NCBI RefSeq assembly: GCF_017377655.1
Contig: NZ_JAFREL010000083.1
Span: forward strand, 20,721 to 84,720
Source of the DNA: Candidatus Enterococcus ferrettii
GTDB taxonomy: Bacteria; Bacillota; Bacilli; Lactobacillales; Enterococcaceae
Direction: 5' to 3'
Length of the DNA: 64,000 nt
Below, one piece after another: positions 9,305-18,881 of this stretch. The position numbers and the translations under genes were made by a program. Positions within the stretch are counted from its first letter, which is position 1. Each line of letters begins with the position of its first letter. The notes under the pieces are model-generated. The model worked only from the letters and a program-made list of their open reading frames with translations, ran no database searches and had not been told where the DNA came from.

Positions 9305-9940
9305 ATGGAACTGAAATTTGATGAACAAGGCTTAATCCCAGTTATTGTACAGGATGCCCAAACCAATCAAGTCTTGACCTTGGCTTATATGAATCAAGAA
9401 AGTTTAACCCTAACGTTGAAGGATCGTTTAATGACCTTTTATTCCCGCAGCCGTCAAGAGTTATGGCGCAAAGGAGAAACTAGCGGGAACTACCAGCATT
9501 TAGTCTCTTTAACCGCTGATTGCGACCAAGATGCCTTAGTTGCTAAGGTGACCAAGGATGGGCCGGCCTGCCATACTGGTTCAGAAAGCTGCTTTACTGA
9601 ACAGCTTTTTGGTGAGCAGGAGCAGGAGAAAGTTCAACTAACTGATCTTTATCAATTAATTAAAGAGCGCAAAACGTCTCCTAAGGAAGGTAGTTATACC
9701 AGCTACCTGTTCGATAAGGGGTTAGAAAAGATTTTAAAAAAAATTGGTGAGGAATCTACCGAAGTTGTTATTGGAGCAATGAAGGCAGATCGTCAGGAAA
9801 CTGTTTTTGAAGCAGCGGATTTAACTTATCATATGCTAGTGCTTTTAGTGGAAATGGGCATCACGGTAGAAGAGGTTCAGCAGGAATTAGCCAAACGGCA
9901 TGTCGTTGATCATAAGGTGAAGCAAGAAACGTTAAAATAG
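9305..9940 (+). CDS. hisIE: Bifunctional PR-AMP cyclohydrolase / PR-ATP pyrophosphatase
   Basis: Fused HisI-HisE catalysing steps 2 and 3. Residues 1 to ~105 are the zinc/magnesium cyclohydrolase with DCDQDALVAKV and GPACHTG. From about residue 113 the HisE helical domain shows EEStEV-type acidic helices (KIGEESTEVVIGA, EAADLTYHMLVLL). 211 residues. GAGGAGG precedes ATG 9305. Confidence 0.95.
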   Translation: MELKFDEQGLIPVIVQDAQTNQVLTLAYMNQESLTLTLKDRLMTFYSRSRQELWRKGETSGNYQHLVSLTADCDQDALVAKVTKDGPACHTGSESCFTEQLFGEQEQEKVQLTDLYQLIKERKTSPKEGSYTSYLFDKGLEKILKKIGEESTEVVIGAMKADRQETVFEAADLTYHMLVLLVEMGITVEEVQQELAKRHVVDHKVKQETLK

Positions 9941-9951
9941 GGGGAAGTTTC

Positions 9952-10776
9952 ATGTTCTATTCAAACGCACATACCCACAGCACCTGGTGTGATGGTAAGG
10001 ATACTATGCAATCGATGGCTGAGGCAGCTATTCAATTAGGTTTTACTGACTTAGGTTTTACCAGCCATTCTTCAGCACCCTTTGATCCTTCTTGCCCTGG
10101 CGTTGCTGATGAAGCAGGGTACCAAAAAGAGGCCCATGGGCTACAGGAGCAATTCAAGGATTATTTGACGATTCGTGTAGGGTTGGAATGGGACTACTAT
10201 AGTCCAGATCCACAGATTGGCTATGACTATTTTGTAGGATCGGTGCATTATTTACCACCAAGAAATGGCATCTATCGTTCGGTTGATGAAAGTCCGGAAA
10301 CGCTGATGGAAACTTTGCGGGACTGGTATGGCGGCGACAAGCTGTTAATGATTCAGGACTACTACGACACCGTAGTGAGCCATATTCAACAGCATCAGCC
10401 AAAAATCGTCGGGCATTTTGATCTGATTACAAAGTTTAATGGGAAGGCCCCTTGGTTTGATGATACCAGCAGCGCATACCAGAAGATTGCTTTAAAGGCA
10501 TTAGATGACGTAATTGATTTGGTTCAATCCTATGACGGTTTGGTAGAAGTGAATACTGGAGCTATTTCTCGTAATTGGCGAACACAGCCCTATCCGGATT
10601 GTTTCTTGCTGCAGCAGCTGCAGTTAAGAGAATGCCCGGTGATTGTCACTAGTGACAGTCATGAAACAAATACGTTAAATTTTCATTTTAAAGAGACCGG
10701 TGAACTATTAAAGTCCTTAGGTTTTACCTCGACATTTCAATTAAAGGATGGCGAATTTCAAAAAATTTCGTTTTAA
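9952..10776 (+). CDS. hisK: Histidinol-phosphatase, PHP family
   Basis: Removes phosphate from histidinol phosphate. The PHP metal motif HTHSTWCDG is at the N-terminus, with further His at GSVHYLP and VGHFDLI and the SDSHE segment near the C-terminus. 274 residues, as for B. subtilis-type HisJ/HisK. It closes the operon, so all steps from PRPP to histidine are encoded here. Confidence 0.92.
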   Translation: MFYSNAHTHSTWCDGKDTMQSMAEAAIQLGFTDLGFTSHSSAPFDPSCPGVADEAGYQKEAHGLQEQFKDYLTIRVGLEWDYYSPDPQIGYDYFVGSVHYLPPRNGIYRSVDESPETLMETLRDWYGGDKLLMIQDYYDTVVSHIQQHQPKIVGHFDLITKFNGKAPWFDDTSSAYQKIALKALDDVIDLVQSYDGLVEVNTGAISRNWRTQPYPDCFLLQQLQLRECPVIVTSDSHETNTLNFHFKETGELLKSLGFTSTFQLKDGEFQKISF

Positions 10777-10788
10777 GCTAAATACGAT

Positions 10789-10818
10789 TTGACAAACCAT
10801 AGGAAAAGTCGCTATTAT
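10789..10818 (+). promoter_or_regulatory. Promoter of glyQS
   Basis: TTGACA (10789-10794), 18-base spacer, TATTAT (10813-10818), directly ahead of the T-box leader. Confidence 0.7.
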
Positions 10819-10827
10819 AGTAGCAAG

Positions 10828-11024
10828 TTGAATAGGTGCGTTGAGCAAAAAAAGAAGTTCATCCCTCAGTGAAGCGAGTTCGGGTCAGTGGAAGCCGAAT
10901 GTGATATGAATTTTCCCGGCGTTTGTGAGCACAGTAGTTGAAAGCTGCCAAGTTTTTTTGACTTGGAAGTAGGGTGGAACCGCGTTAATACGTCCCTATG
11001 TCTATTGCAGACATAGGGCTTTTT
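10828..11024 (+). promoter_or_regulatory. T-box riboswitch, glycine-specific
   Basis: A tRNA-sensing leader upstream of glycyl-tRNA synthetase. The T-box core AGGGTGGAACCGCG is at 10971-10984. The candidate specifier codon GGC (Gly) is at 10918-10920, near the 3' side of stem I. A terminator hairpin (10994-11003 with 11009-11018) and T-run follow. Uncharged tRNA-Gly should favour the antiterminator and switch on glyQS. Confidence 0.93.
10994..11024 (+). terminator. Regulated terminator of the Gly T-box
   Basis: CCCTATGTCT pairs with AGACATAGGG, followed by a T-run. The 5' arm partly overlaps the region competing with the T-box antiterminator. Confidence 0.85.
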
Positions 11025-11056
11025 CATGTTTTTAGAACATTCAAGGAGGAAAATAA

Positions 11057-11947
11057 ATGAGTAAACGATCCATGCAAGACATTATTTTGACATTGCAAAA
11101 ATTTTGGTCCGACAATGGTTGTATGCTGATGCAGGCTTATGACACAGAAAAGGGTGCCGGAACGATGAGTCCTTATACCTTTTTACGGGCAATTGGACCA
11201 GAACCTTGGCGGGCAGCTTACGTGGAACCATCACGTCGGCCAGCGGATGGACGCTACGGAGAAAATCCCAACCGTTTGTATCAGCACCATCAGTTTCAGG
11301 TAGTGATGAAGCCTTCACCAGAGAATATTCAAGAGCTGTACTTAGACAGCTTGCGCTTACTGGGAATTGATCCACTGGAGCATGACATCCGTTTTGTAGA
11401 AGACAATTGGGAAAATCCATCAATGGGTTGTGCAGGACTAGGCTGGGAAGTTTGGTTAGATGGGATGGAAATCACCCAATTTACTTATTTCCAACAAGTT
11501 GGCGGACTACCTTGTCATCCTGTAACAGCTGAATTAACTTATGGTTTGGAACGTTTGGCTTCTTATATTCAAGAAGTGGAAAGTGTCTATGATCTGCAAT
11601 GGTCAGATGATGTAAAATATGGCGAAATCTTCAAGCAGCCAGAATATGAACATTCAAAATATTCCTTTGAAGTTAGTGACCAAAAGATGCTGCTGGATAA
11701 CTTTGATAAATTCGAAAAGGAAGCACAACGATGCATTGATGAAGATTTAGTGCATCCGGCCTATGATTACATTTTAAAATGCAGTCATACCTTCAACCTA
11801 CTAGATGCGCGCGGAGCCGTTTCAGTCACTGAACGGGCAGGCTACTTGGCACGCATTCGTAATATGGCACGAGCTGTTGCGAAAATCTTTGTGGCAGAAC
11901 GTGAAAAATTAGGATTCCCATTGTTAAATCATGAGGAGGGCAAATAA
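11057..11947 (+). CDS. glyQ: Glycyl-tRNA synthetase alpha subunit
   Basis: Catalytic class II subunit of the tetrameric alpha2beta2 bacterial GlyRS. Family blocks [29 protein letters not shown] and [26 protein letters not shown] are present (shown split here). 296 residues. Strong AAGGAGG site. Three bases before glyS, both under the Gly T-box. Confidence 0.97.
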   Translation: MSKRSMQDIILTLQKFWSDNGCMLMQAYDTEKGAGTMSPYTFLRAIGPEPWRAAYVEPSRRPADGRYGENPNRLYQHHQFQVVMKPSPENIQELYLDSLRLLGIDPLEHDIRFVEDNWENPSMGCAGLGWEVWLDGMEITQFTYFQQVGGLPCHPVTAELTYGLERLASYIQEVESVYDLQWSDDVKYGEIFKQPEYEHSKYSFEVSDQKMLLDNFDKFEKEAQRCIDEDLVHPAYDYILKCSHTFNLLDARGAVSVTERAGYLARIRNMARAVAKIFVAEREKLGFPLLNHEEGK

Positions 11948-11949
11948 AA

Positions 11950-14028
11950 ATGGCAAAAGATCTATTATTAGAAATCGGTTTAGAAGAAATGCCTGCCCAT
12001 GTGGTTTGGCCCAGCAGTAAACAGCTGGAAGAACGTGTAGTGAAATTTTTAGAAGAAAATAGTTTAACCTTTGATTCAGTGGAAAGCTTTTCAACCCCTC
12101 GTCGTTTGGGGATTCGAGTAACCAATATTCCTGATCGTCAAGAAGATGTTCAAGAAGAAGTTAAAGGGCCAGCTAAGAAGATTGCTCAGGACGCAGAGGG
12201 GAATTGGAGCAAGGCAGCAGAAGGATTTGTTCGTGGGCAAGGTTTGACCACGGAGGCCATTACTTTCCGTGAAGTGAATGGTGTTGAATATGTTTATGTA
12301 ACAAAGTATATTCATGGAAAAGAAAGCAACGAAGTGTTAACGCAATTAGATAAAGTTATCACTAGTATGACTTTCCCAGTAACTATGCATTGGGGCGATA
12401 CTACTTTTGAATATATTCGTCCAATTCACTGGATGGTGGCTTTATTGGATGAAGAAGTGATCCCTTTTGAAATTTTAGATGTGAAAACGGGTCGTGAAAC
12501 CCGCGGACATCGTTTCTTAGGTGACAACGCGGTAATCAATGAGCCAAAAGAATACGAAGAAAAATTGAAGGAACAATTTGTCATTGCGAATGCCCAAGAG
12601 CGCCAACAAATGATTATTGATCAAATCAATCAATTGGCTGCCGAGAATAAATGGCAAATTGATCTGGATGCGGATCTTTTAGAAGAAGTAACTAATTTGG
12701 TTGAATATCCAACTGTTTTTGTGGGCGACTACGAAGAGCGCTTCTTATCCGTTCCTGAAGAAGTTTTAGTTACTTCCATGAAGGAACATCAACGCTATTT
12801 TGATGTTCGTAATCAAAAAGGAATCTTGCTTCCTCACTTTATTTCTGTACGTAACGGGAATAATGTTAAGCTGGACAATGTCATTAAAGGAAATCAAAAA
12901 GTACTAACTGCTCGCTTGGAGGATGCGGACTTTTTCTACGAAGAGGACAAAAAGCTCACTATTGATGCTTGTGTTGAAAAACTGAAAAACGTAACCTTCC
13001 ATGAAAAAATCGGCAGCATCTATGAAAAAATGCAGCGGGTTGGCAAAATTAGTCAGCTGATTGGTAAACAAGTAGGCTTAACAGAGGACGAATTAGCTGA
13101 TTTGCAGCGAGCTTCCGAGATTTATAAGTTTGACCTAGTCACTAATATGGTGGGTGAATTCCCTGAACTGCAAGGGATTATGGGTGAGAAATATGCGTTG
13201 CTGCAGGGTGAAAAACCAGCAGTTGCTCAGGCTGTTCGAGAGCACTACCTGCCGATTTCAGCTGAAGGTGATTTGCCTGAATCGAATATTGGGGCAGTTT
13301 TGGCAGTAGCTGACAAGCTGGACAGTATTTTAGCCTTCTTTGCGGTAGAAATGATTCCAAGTGGTTCAAACGACCCATATGCTTTGCGTCGTCAAACTTA
13401 TGGAATTGTACGTATTATTGAAAACAAAGGCTGGAGTTTCCCATTCCGGAAAGTTCAGCAAGTAGTAGCTGAAGCAATTAATGCAGATGAAGCCAGCTTT
13501 GGCATTCATTTCAATCAAGATCAACAAGCATTAGTGGACTTCTTCAAAGGCCGTTTACGCCAACGTCTGCAGCTGCAAAATATCCGTCATGACTTGATTG
13601 ATGCAGTATTGGCATCGAAGCAGGATGACTTAACCCAAATTTTTGAAGCGGCTCGTATTTTTGGTCAACATGTTAAGGATGTTGATTTCAAGGAATCGAT
13701 GGAAGCTTTAACTCGGGTAATCAACTTAGCCAAGAAAGTAAATCCTGAAGCGGTTGGTCAAAAGGTTGATCCAAAACTCTTTGAAAATGAGAGTGAAAAA
13801 GAATTATTTGCTGCGGTAAAATCTGCTTGTGATCAGTTTGGCGATCAATCCATGGCAGATAATTATGAAATGCTAGCAAACCTGCGTCCGGTGATTGAGC
13901 GCTACTTTAACGAAACGATGGTTATGGCAGAAGACGAAAAAGTCCGCAATAACCGATTAACTCAATTAGCACAGATTGCTGATATGGCGGAAGCTCTAGC
14001 AAGTATCGATAAAATCATTACAAAATAA
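11950..14028 (+). CDS. glyS: Glycyl-tRNA synthetase beta subunit
   Basis: Large tRNA-binding subunit of GlyRS: B5-like and HD-like regions followed by a C-terminal DALR-type anticodon-binding domain. Conserved stretches include [12 protein letters not shown] at the start and [12 protein letters not shown] near residue 465. 692 residues, typical length. Co-transcribed with glyQ. Confidence 0.96.
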   Translation: MAKDLLLEIGLEEMPAHVVWPSSKQLEERVVKFLEENSLTFDSVESFSTPRRLGIRVTNIPDRQEDVQEEVKGPAKKIAQDAEGNWSKAAEGFVRGQGLTTEAITFREVNGVEYVYVTKYIHGKESNEVLTQLDKVITSMTFPVTMHWGDTTFEYIRPIHWMVALLDEEVIPFEILDVKTGRETRGHRFLGDNAVINEPKEYEEKLKEQFVIANAQERQQMIIDQINQLAAENKWQIDLDADLLEEVTNLVEYPTVFVGDYEERFLSVPEEVLVTSMKEHQRYFDVRNQKGILLPHFISVRNGNNVKLDNVIKGNQKVLTARLEDADFFYEEDKKLTIDACVEKLKNVTFHEKIGSIYEKMQRVGKISQLIGKQVGLTEDELADLQRASEIYKFDLVTNMVGEFPELQGIMGEKYALLQGEKPAVAQAVREHYLPISAEGDLPESNIGAVLAVADKLDSILAFFAVEMIPSGSNDPYALRRQTYGIVRIIENKGWSFPFRKVQQVVAEAINADEASFGIHFNQDQQALVDFFKGRLRQRLQLQNIRHDLIDAVLASKQDDLTQIFEAARIFGQHVKDVDFKESMEALTRVINLAKKVNPEAVGQKVDPKLFENESEKELFAAVKSACDQFGDQSMADNYEMLANLRPVIERYFNETMVMAEDEKVRNNRLTQLAQIADMAEALASIDKIITK

Positions 14029-14037
14029 GCAGAAAGA

Positions 14038-14069
14038 AACCTTCAGACAAACGCATCTGAAGGTTTTTT
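14038..14069 (+). terminator. Terminator after glyS
   Basis: AACCTTCAGA / TCTGAAGGTT, a 10-bp perfect stem with six T. It lies between convergent genes. Confidence 0.85.
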
Positions 14070-14072
14070 GCA

Positions 14073-15014
14073 TTATAAAATGAGTTTTAGTAGCACTGGG
14101 ATATACACAAGATACAATAGAACCGAATAGCCTAATGAAGAAGCAGCGTATTCCTGATCACCGCCGTAGGATCGAGCGAGGATCGGTACGGAGTTTTGTA
14201 CCGGCATGGCTGATTGAATGATAAAGACAGACAGCATCAGCTCAGGGACATGAATCCATTGCCCCAATAACCAAACAATTAACGGGGACAGCAAATAACG
14301 GCCTACTAAAACGCCAAGAATGTCCTTATTCAGCTTAAGGTTTCGAATTCCTACATTGTATACGATGATTCCGATGACAAACATTGACAAGGGTGTAGTT
14401 AAATTACCTAGGTAAGCAAAAAAGGTCGCAGCTTCACTCGGCATAGGCAGGCTAAGCAGTACCCAGCCAACGCCCACTAAAAATCCTAACAGAGCAGGTG
14501 AGAATATTTTTTTTAGAACCTGCAACGGATGAAAATGAACCGTTGCTTGTTCGATTTGCGGATGGTCTTTGGCAATCAAATAGATTCCGATGGTCCAAAA
14601 TAAGGTTGTATTCACAATGTAATAGAGCAGGACATAGGGCACTGATTTCTCACCAAAGATAGCTAAATTAATCGGTAAGCCAATAAAAATCGTATTGGAG
14701 CAAGTAAACATTGTGGCGAAGGCTCCTTGGCGACCTTCTGAAACCTTGAATAGTTTGACATATAGGTAGCTGAAGGCAAAGGTCAGCAGCATGGAAATAA
14801 GCGGAATAATCATTCCACTGAATAATTGCAAAAATTCTTCACGGGAAAAGTTCTTGGTAATATTCAAAAACATATTGCAGGGAAGGGCAATTTGCAGCAC
14901 CAATTTGGAGAAAACATCTCCCACTTGGTTGGTAAACCACTGTTTATAGGTCAAAAAATAGCCAATAAACATTAAAGCAAAAATTAAAAATATATTGATA
15001 TATGCAGATAGCAT
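14073..15014 (-). CDS. AEC (auxin efflux carrier) family transporter
   Basis: About ten hydrophobic helices over 313 residues and the overall AEC/malate-permease pattern, including the Asn/Gly-rich crossover CSNTIFIGLPINLAIFG and the late SAMPVQNSVPILARSYGG segment. Bacterial members export or exchange organic acids such as malate; the substrate here is not visible. I start at ATG 15014, six bases after GAGGTG; an in-frame TTG at 15023 overlaps poorly with the ribosome site. Confidence 0.85.
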   Translation of the reverse strand: MLSAYINIFLIFALMFIGYFLTYKQWFTNQVGDVFSKLVLQIALPCNMFLNITKNFSREEFLQLFSGMIIPLISMLLTFAFSYLYVKLFKVSEGRQGAFATMFTCSNTIFIGLPINLAIFGEKSVPYVLLYYIVNTTLFWTIGIYLIAKDHPQIEQATVHFHPLQVLKKIFSPALLGFLVGVGWVLLSLPMPSEAATFFAYLGNLTTPLSMFVIGIIVYNVGIRNLKLNKDILGVLVGRYLLSPLIVWLLGQWIHVPELMLSVFIIQSAMPVQNSVPILARSYGGDQEYAASSLGYSVLLYLVYIPVLLKLIL

Positions 15015-15090
15015 GAACAACACCTCGCTTCAACTATACCGAAAAACCCCTCTCCCAACAAGATGAATTGGAAGAGGAGTGAAAATTTTC

Positions 15091-17016
15091 TTAGTTTTTT
15101 TGATACAACAGCAAACCTGTCAAATTTTCGATCTGCTCCTCAATGCTTAAACCAACTGTCGTGTCCTTAATCAGAATACGGGTCAGTTCATGATCAATTA
15201 CTTTTTTCAAAGAGGTTTGATCCGATTGCTTCTCTAACAGATTCTCAACCGAGGTAAAGGGTTCATGAGTAACCAATTGGAAGCCATAGGAATTGTTCAA
15301 CAGCGAGTACCCAGCAATGCCAGTAGTCTTCTGATAAGCCTTAGAAAGACCGCCATCAATCACAAACAGCATTCCTTCACCTTTAATGGGTGATTCGCCG
15401 CCCTTCACCTTCACCGGTGTATGACCGTTGATGATACGAGAGGCGGGTGAATAAAGACCAAACTCTTCTAAAATCATTTCGCAGATTTCTTTTTTATCCC
15501 GAAAAGAGTAGTAGCTGTTTTTTACTTCCAAATGCGTCTTTTTATCATTGATGAAGTAGCGCTCAAAGGTCGTCATGGCACTCTTTCCAAATTGGGGCGA
15601 AATTTTACCAGTCCAGCAATACCAGATCCAATCAGCATGTGGATTGTCTGTACTTTGATCATTGCAACCTAACCGGATTTGATTTTCGAAAAACTCTAGC
15701 AGGCATTTGCCTTCATACAGATCCTTGCCAACCTTTAGGGGGAGGAATTTCCCCTTCCCATCCAATGGAATACAACCATGGAACAGCAAGTGTTGATTGT
15801 AAACCAAGTACATGGAGCCTTTGTCCAGTAAAAAATTCATATGTTCTTGCATTTTGACCGACATTTGGAAAGAGGCCATCAGCATATCCACTACATAATA
15901 TTCCTGCTGAGTAAGGGCATAAGGGTCCTTTTGCACTGTTTGGAAACAGCTGCCCTGCAAAGGGTAAGTATCTTTGCCCAGTTTGATTGTATTGGACTTG
16001 AAATTGATCTGATTAAACATTAAACGATCTTCCATCTCAAATTCGGGATGACGTTGAATCAGCTGTCCTTCCAGCTTAAATTGTAAAATAGATAAAGCTT
16101 GGTGAACCTTTTCCAGCGTATCTAAACTTTCGATGGAATAGTCTGCGCTGCAATTTTTTTCTTTGGGTGTGAAGACCGGATTTTTTTCATAGTGCTCTTC
16201 AGCGTACATAAACAAAGGACGCAGATTTAAGGCATAAGCCTGTTCAATTTCATAAAGATAATTGTAACGGGCAGCAATTCGCAGCAGGGTTATTAGGCAG
16301 GCGCGAGAGCCGCCGTAAGCACCCATCCATAAAATGTCGTGGTTGCCCCACTGAACGTCGACGGAAGGCTGCTGGCATAAACGGTCCATAATCTTGTCTG
16401 CGGCCGGTCCACGGTCGTAAATATCGCCAACGACATGCAGATGGTCTAAAACTAAGCGCTGAATACTGTTGCATAAAGCTACAATGAAAGGTTCACCCTG
16501 ATCCAGCTCCAAAAGATGAGACATGATTTGGTCAAAGTAATCAGCTTTATCCTGATAATTAGTGTCAGTGTACATTAACTCTTCAATGATATAAGCATAT
16601 TGCTTTGGCAAAGCCTTTCTTACCTTTGAACGAGTATATTTGGTTGAAGAATAGCTCAGCAATTCTAACAATTGGCGTATTTTTTTGCGATACCAGGAAC
16701 AATCCTTATGGTCGAAGAAGGTATTGCTTGCTAATGCTTCTCGTGGGTAAGCTACTAAAATAGTTAGTTTGTCTTTCTCATGGGAAGTCAGACGGTCCTG
16801 AAACAGGCCGCTGATTTTCTCCTTGATGTTACCAGCTCCGGTACGCAGAATATGGTTAAAGGCATCGTACTCACCGTGAATATCGCTGATATACAATTCG
16901 GTTCCTTTAGGCAAGTGCATGATTGCTTCCAGATTAATTAATTCAGTCAAAATTGCTTCCTTGGTAGTGAATTCTTTTTCCAGCATTTGGTAATATTTTT
17001 CACGGGTAGACAGCAT
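15091..17016 (-). CDS. fbp: Fructose-1,6-bisphosphatase class 3
   Basis: Gluconeogenic FBPase of the Firmicutes-specific class III metallophosphatase type. Metal motifs appear in order: SDIHGEYDAF, GDIYDRGPAAD, WGNHDILW and NGHTPVKVK. 641 residues, close to the ~670 of B. subtilis. I start at ATG 17016, five bases after TTGGAGG. It directly follows the PEP-synthase regulator gene on the same strand and sits downstream of ccpN, a set that fits shared gluconeogenic control. Confidence 0.95.
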   Translation of the reverse strand: MLSTREKYYQMLEKEFTTKEAILTELINLEAIMHLPKGTELYISDIHGEYDAFNHILRTGAGNIKEKISGLFQDRLTSHEKDKLTILVAYPREALASNTFFDHKDCSWYRKKIRQLLELLSYSSTKYTRSKVRKALPKQYAYIIEELMYTDTNYQDKADYFDQIMSHLLELDQGEPFIVALCNSIQRLVLDHLHVVGDIYDRGPAADKIMDRLCQQPSVDVQWGNHDILWMGAYGGSRACLITLLRIAARYNYLYEIEQAYALNLRPLFMYAEEHYEKNPVFTPKEKNCSADYSIESLDTLEKVHQALSILQFKLEGQLIQRHPEFEMEDRLMFNQINFKSNTIKLGKDTYPLQGSCFQTVQKDPYALTQQEYYVVDMLMASFQMSVKMQEHMNFLLDKGSMYLVYNQHLLFHGCIPLDGKGKFLPLKVGKDLYEGKCLLEFFENQIRLGCNDQSTDNPHADWIWYCWTGKISPQFGKSAMTTFERYFINDKKTHLEVKNSYYSFRDKKEICEMILEEFGLYSPASRIINGHTPVKVKGGESPIKGEGMLFVIDGGLSKAYQKTTGIAGYSLLNNSYGFQLVTHEPFTSVENLLEKQSDQTSLKKVIDHELTRILIKDTTVGLSIEEQIENLTGLLLYQKN

Positions 17017-17028
17017 AAAAACCTCCAA

Positions 17029-17847
17029 TTAATTTGGCAAATGGCTATCCATGTGTTCAGCAATCAGAGTGGCTGCCTCTTCAATGGATTTGTTGGTTAC
17101 ATCGAGTGAGAATGCCCCTAAATCATCAAAGACGCCTAAAGCATAATCAAGCTCGTCCTTGATTCGTTTAATATCGGCATAACGAGAATTTTCCTGTAGA
17201 CCTAGCGAATGCAAACGACTGGTACGGATTTTCTGTTGTGTTTCGGGTTCAATAATTAAGCCTACCAGTTTTTCCTTTGGAACATCCTTAATTTGTTCAG
17301 GTAAGGGAACCTCTGGGATTAAAGGTAAATTAGCCACTTTATAGCGGTTATTAGCCAAATACATACTTAACGGTGTTTTCGAAGTGCGAGAGATTCCCAG
17401 CAAAACAATATCGGCTTCCATAAAGCCTTTTGGATCTTTTCCGTCATCATATTTCACTGCAAATTCAATGGCTTCCACTCGGTTAAAATATTCTTGGTTC
17501 AGTTTGTGGACGGTACCTGCCTCTTGCAAAGGAGCAATACCGGTTTTTTGATGAATGATTTCCATGAAAGGGCACATTAAATCCATATATTGTAAGCCAG
17601 TTCGATCGCAAAAATCAGCAACAATCTTCGTTAAATTGCTGCTAACCAAAGTTGTAACAACAATCGCCCCGTCCTTTAGAGCATCACTTAAAATTTCTTT
17701 CAGCTCTTCTTCGTCCTTCATGAACGGGAAACGATAAGAAGTATCAAACTCAACATCAGGAAATTGTGCAGTAACAGCATTCACCAATTTTAAAGAAGTT
17801 TCGCCAACGGCATCAGAGATCATATACAACGGTACACTTTTTTTCAT
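17029..17847 (-). CDS. PEP synthase / PPDK regulatory kinase-phosphorylase (DUF299)
   Basis: Bifunctional ADP-dependent kinase and Pi-dependent pyrophosphorylase that switches pyruvate,phosphate dikinase or PEP synthase. The P-loop-like GISRTSKT lies near residue 152, and the N-terminus ISDAVGETSLKLVNA is typical. 272 residues. B. subtilis has the homologue YqfL beside ccpN and glyQS, the same neighbourhood as here. No PPDK gene is in this window. Confidence 0.92.
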   Translation of the reverse strand: MKKSVPLYMISDAVGETSLKLVNAVTAQFPDVEFDTSYRFPFMKDEEELKEILSDALKDGAIVVTTLVSSNLTKIVADFCDRTGLQYMDLMCPFMEIIHQKTGIAPLQEAGTVHKLNQEYFNRVEAIEFAVKYDDGKDPKGFMEADIVLLGISRTSKTPLSMYLANNRYKVANLPLIPEVPLPEQIKDVPKEKLVGLIIEPETQQKIRTSRLHSLGLQENSRYADIKRIKDELDYALGVFDDLGAFSLDVTNKSIEEAATLIAEHMDSHLPN

Positions 17848-17859
17848 TATTATTTTCTC

Positions 17860-18489
17860 CTATCGATTAGTTTCTGTTTGTTTCGCTTGCTGCATAATAT
17901 AATTGAAGATGCGTGATTTTGTAATTTTTCCAATGATTTTTTTCGGATCTTCATCGCTGACCACCGGCAAAGAATCCACTTGATAATCCAGCAAAACTGC
18001 GCCAGCTTCTAAGACGGTATATTCTTTTGTACAGGTCCGGATATGTGGTGCACGAGTCATAACCACCGCAACGGGTGTATTCTGCAGATTGCTGTTCAAA
18101 GCTGCCCGCAGTAAATCTTTTCGCGACAATAGTCCAACGAGATGCTGTTCCTTATCTGTCACATAAATAGAACCGACATCATACATGAACATATTAGTAA
18201 TTGCATCGTGGATCGAGGTGTCTTGCGGAGTCAGCAGTGGTGAGAGCATAATATCACCAACTTTCACTGAAAAGATCTTATCGAACAAGAATTGTTCGAT
18301 GCCGACACCGGTATAGGTATACCCAACTTTGGGGCTGGCCTCCAGCATACCGGCCATCGTTAGAAAAGAAAGGTCTGTACGCAAAGTTGCGTGTGAGATA
18401 CCTAGATTTTCAGCAATCTTTTCTCCGCTTAACGGCTGCTCTTTTTTTACTATTTCGATGATTTTCTCTTGCCGTTCTGATAGCTTCAT
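17860..18489 (-). CDS. ccpN: CcpN-type repressor (HTH plus two CBS domains)
   Basis: Residues ~1-65 form a winged helix (ERQEKIIEIVKKEQPLSG, IAENLGISHATLRTDLSFL). Residues ~75-205 contain two CBS domains that bind nucleotides. CcpN represses gluconeogenic genes in B. subtilis, and here it leads an operon with the PEP-synthase regulator and FBPase. 209 residues. GGAGGAACT precedes ATG 18489. Confidence 0.9.
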   Translation of the reverse strand: MKLSERQEKIIEIVKKEQPLSGEKIAENLGISHATLRTDLSFLTMAGMLEASPKVGYTYTGVGIEQFLFDKIFSVKVGDIMLSPLLTPQDTSIHDAITNMFMYDVGSIYVTDKEQHLVGLLSRKDLLRAALNSNLQNTPVAVVMTRAPHIRTCTKEYTVLEAGAVLLDYQVDSLPVVSDEDPKKIIGKITKSRIFNYIMQQAKQTETNR

Positions 18490-18530
18490 AAGTTCCTCCT
18501 ATAGTACAGTGATTCATTCGTACATCAAAT

Positions 18531-18558
18531 ATTATACACTTATTCGCTATATAAACAA
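18531..18558 (-). promoter_or_regulatory. Promoter of the ccpN operon
   Basis: On the minus strand: TTGTTT (18558-18553), 16-base spacer, TATAAT (18536-18531). Positioned about 40 bases upstream of ccpN. Confidence 0.65.
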
Positions 18559-18653
18559 CATAAACAGATGAATAAACGCATATTTATTTTTTATCGATAA
18601 GACAAAATCTTTTACGAAAAAAGCGATAAGCGTTATACTATTTTTGGTTAAAT

Positions 18654-18725
18654 AGCCTGTTGGTCAAGGGGTCAAGACGCTGCGTTCTCAGCGCGGAATC
18701 ACGGGTTCAAATCCCGTACAGGTTA
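18654..18725 (+). tRNA. tRNA-Glu (anticodon CUC)
   Basis: 72 nt with a full cloverleaf: acceptor AGCCTGT/ACAGGTT (one G-U), anticodon stem CTGCG/CGCGG with loop TTCTCAG giving anticodon CTC, T-arm ACGGG-TTCAAAT-CCCGT, discriminator A. CCA is not encoded. It reads GAG codons, normally also read by tRNA-Glu(UUC), so it is an accessory isoacceptor. Standing alone, it could also serve as an integration target, though I see no attachment repeat. Confidence 0.9.
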
Positions 18726-18733
18726 TACAGTGC

Positions 18734-18775
18734 TGCGGCAGTCGTTTTTTATTAACGATTGCGGCATTTTTTTTT
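18734..18775 (+). terminator. Terminator after tRNA-Glu
   Basis: TGCGGCAGTCGTT pairs with AACGATTGCGGCA with one mismatch and a G-U, followed by nine T. Confidence 0.75.
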
Positions 18776-18838
18776 AAAACAAAAAATAGTTGAGGTGTGC
18801 AGCTCACGAAAAAAGTCAATATTTTCCAAGCCGGCAGT

Positions 18839-18856
18839 GTATACTCTTTTGTATAC
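18839..18856. promoter_or_regulatory. Paired GTATAC sites upstream of the AraC gene
   Basis: GTATAC-TCTTTT-GTATAC, two copies of a 6-bp palindrome 12 bases apart, 25 bases before the gene. It overlaps TATACT -10-like hexamers, so it may be promoter plus autoregulatory site. Confidence 0.4.
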
Positions 18857-18881
18857 TAGGTAAAAGACAGGAGGCCGGGCG

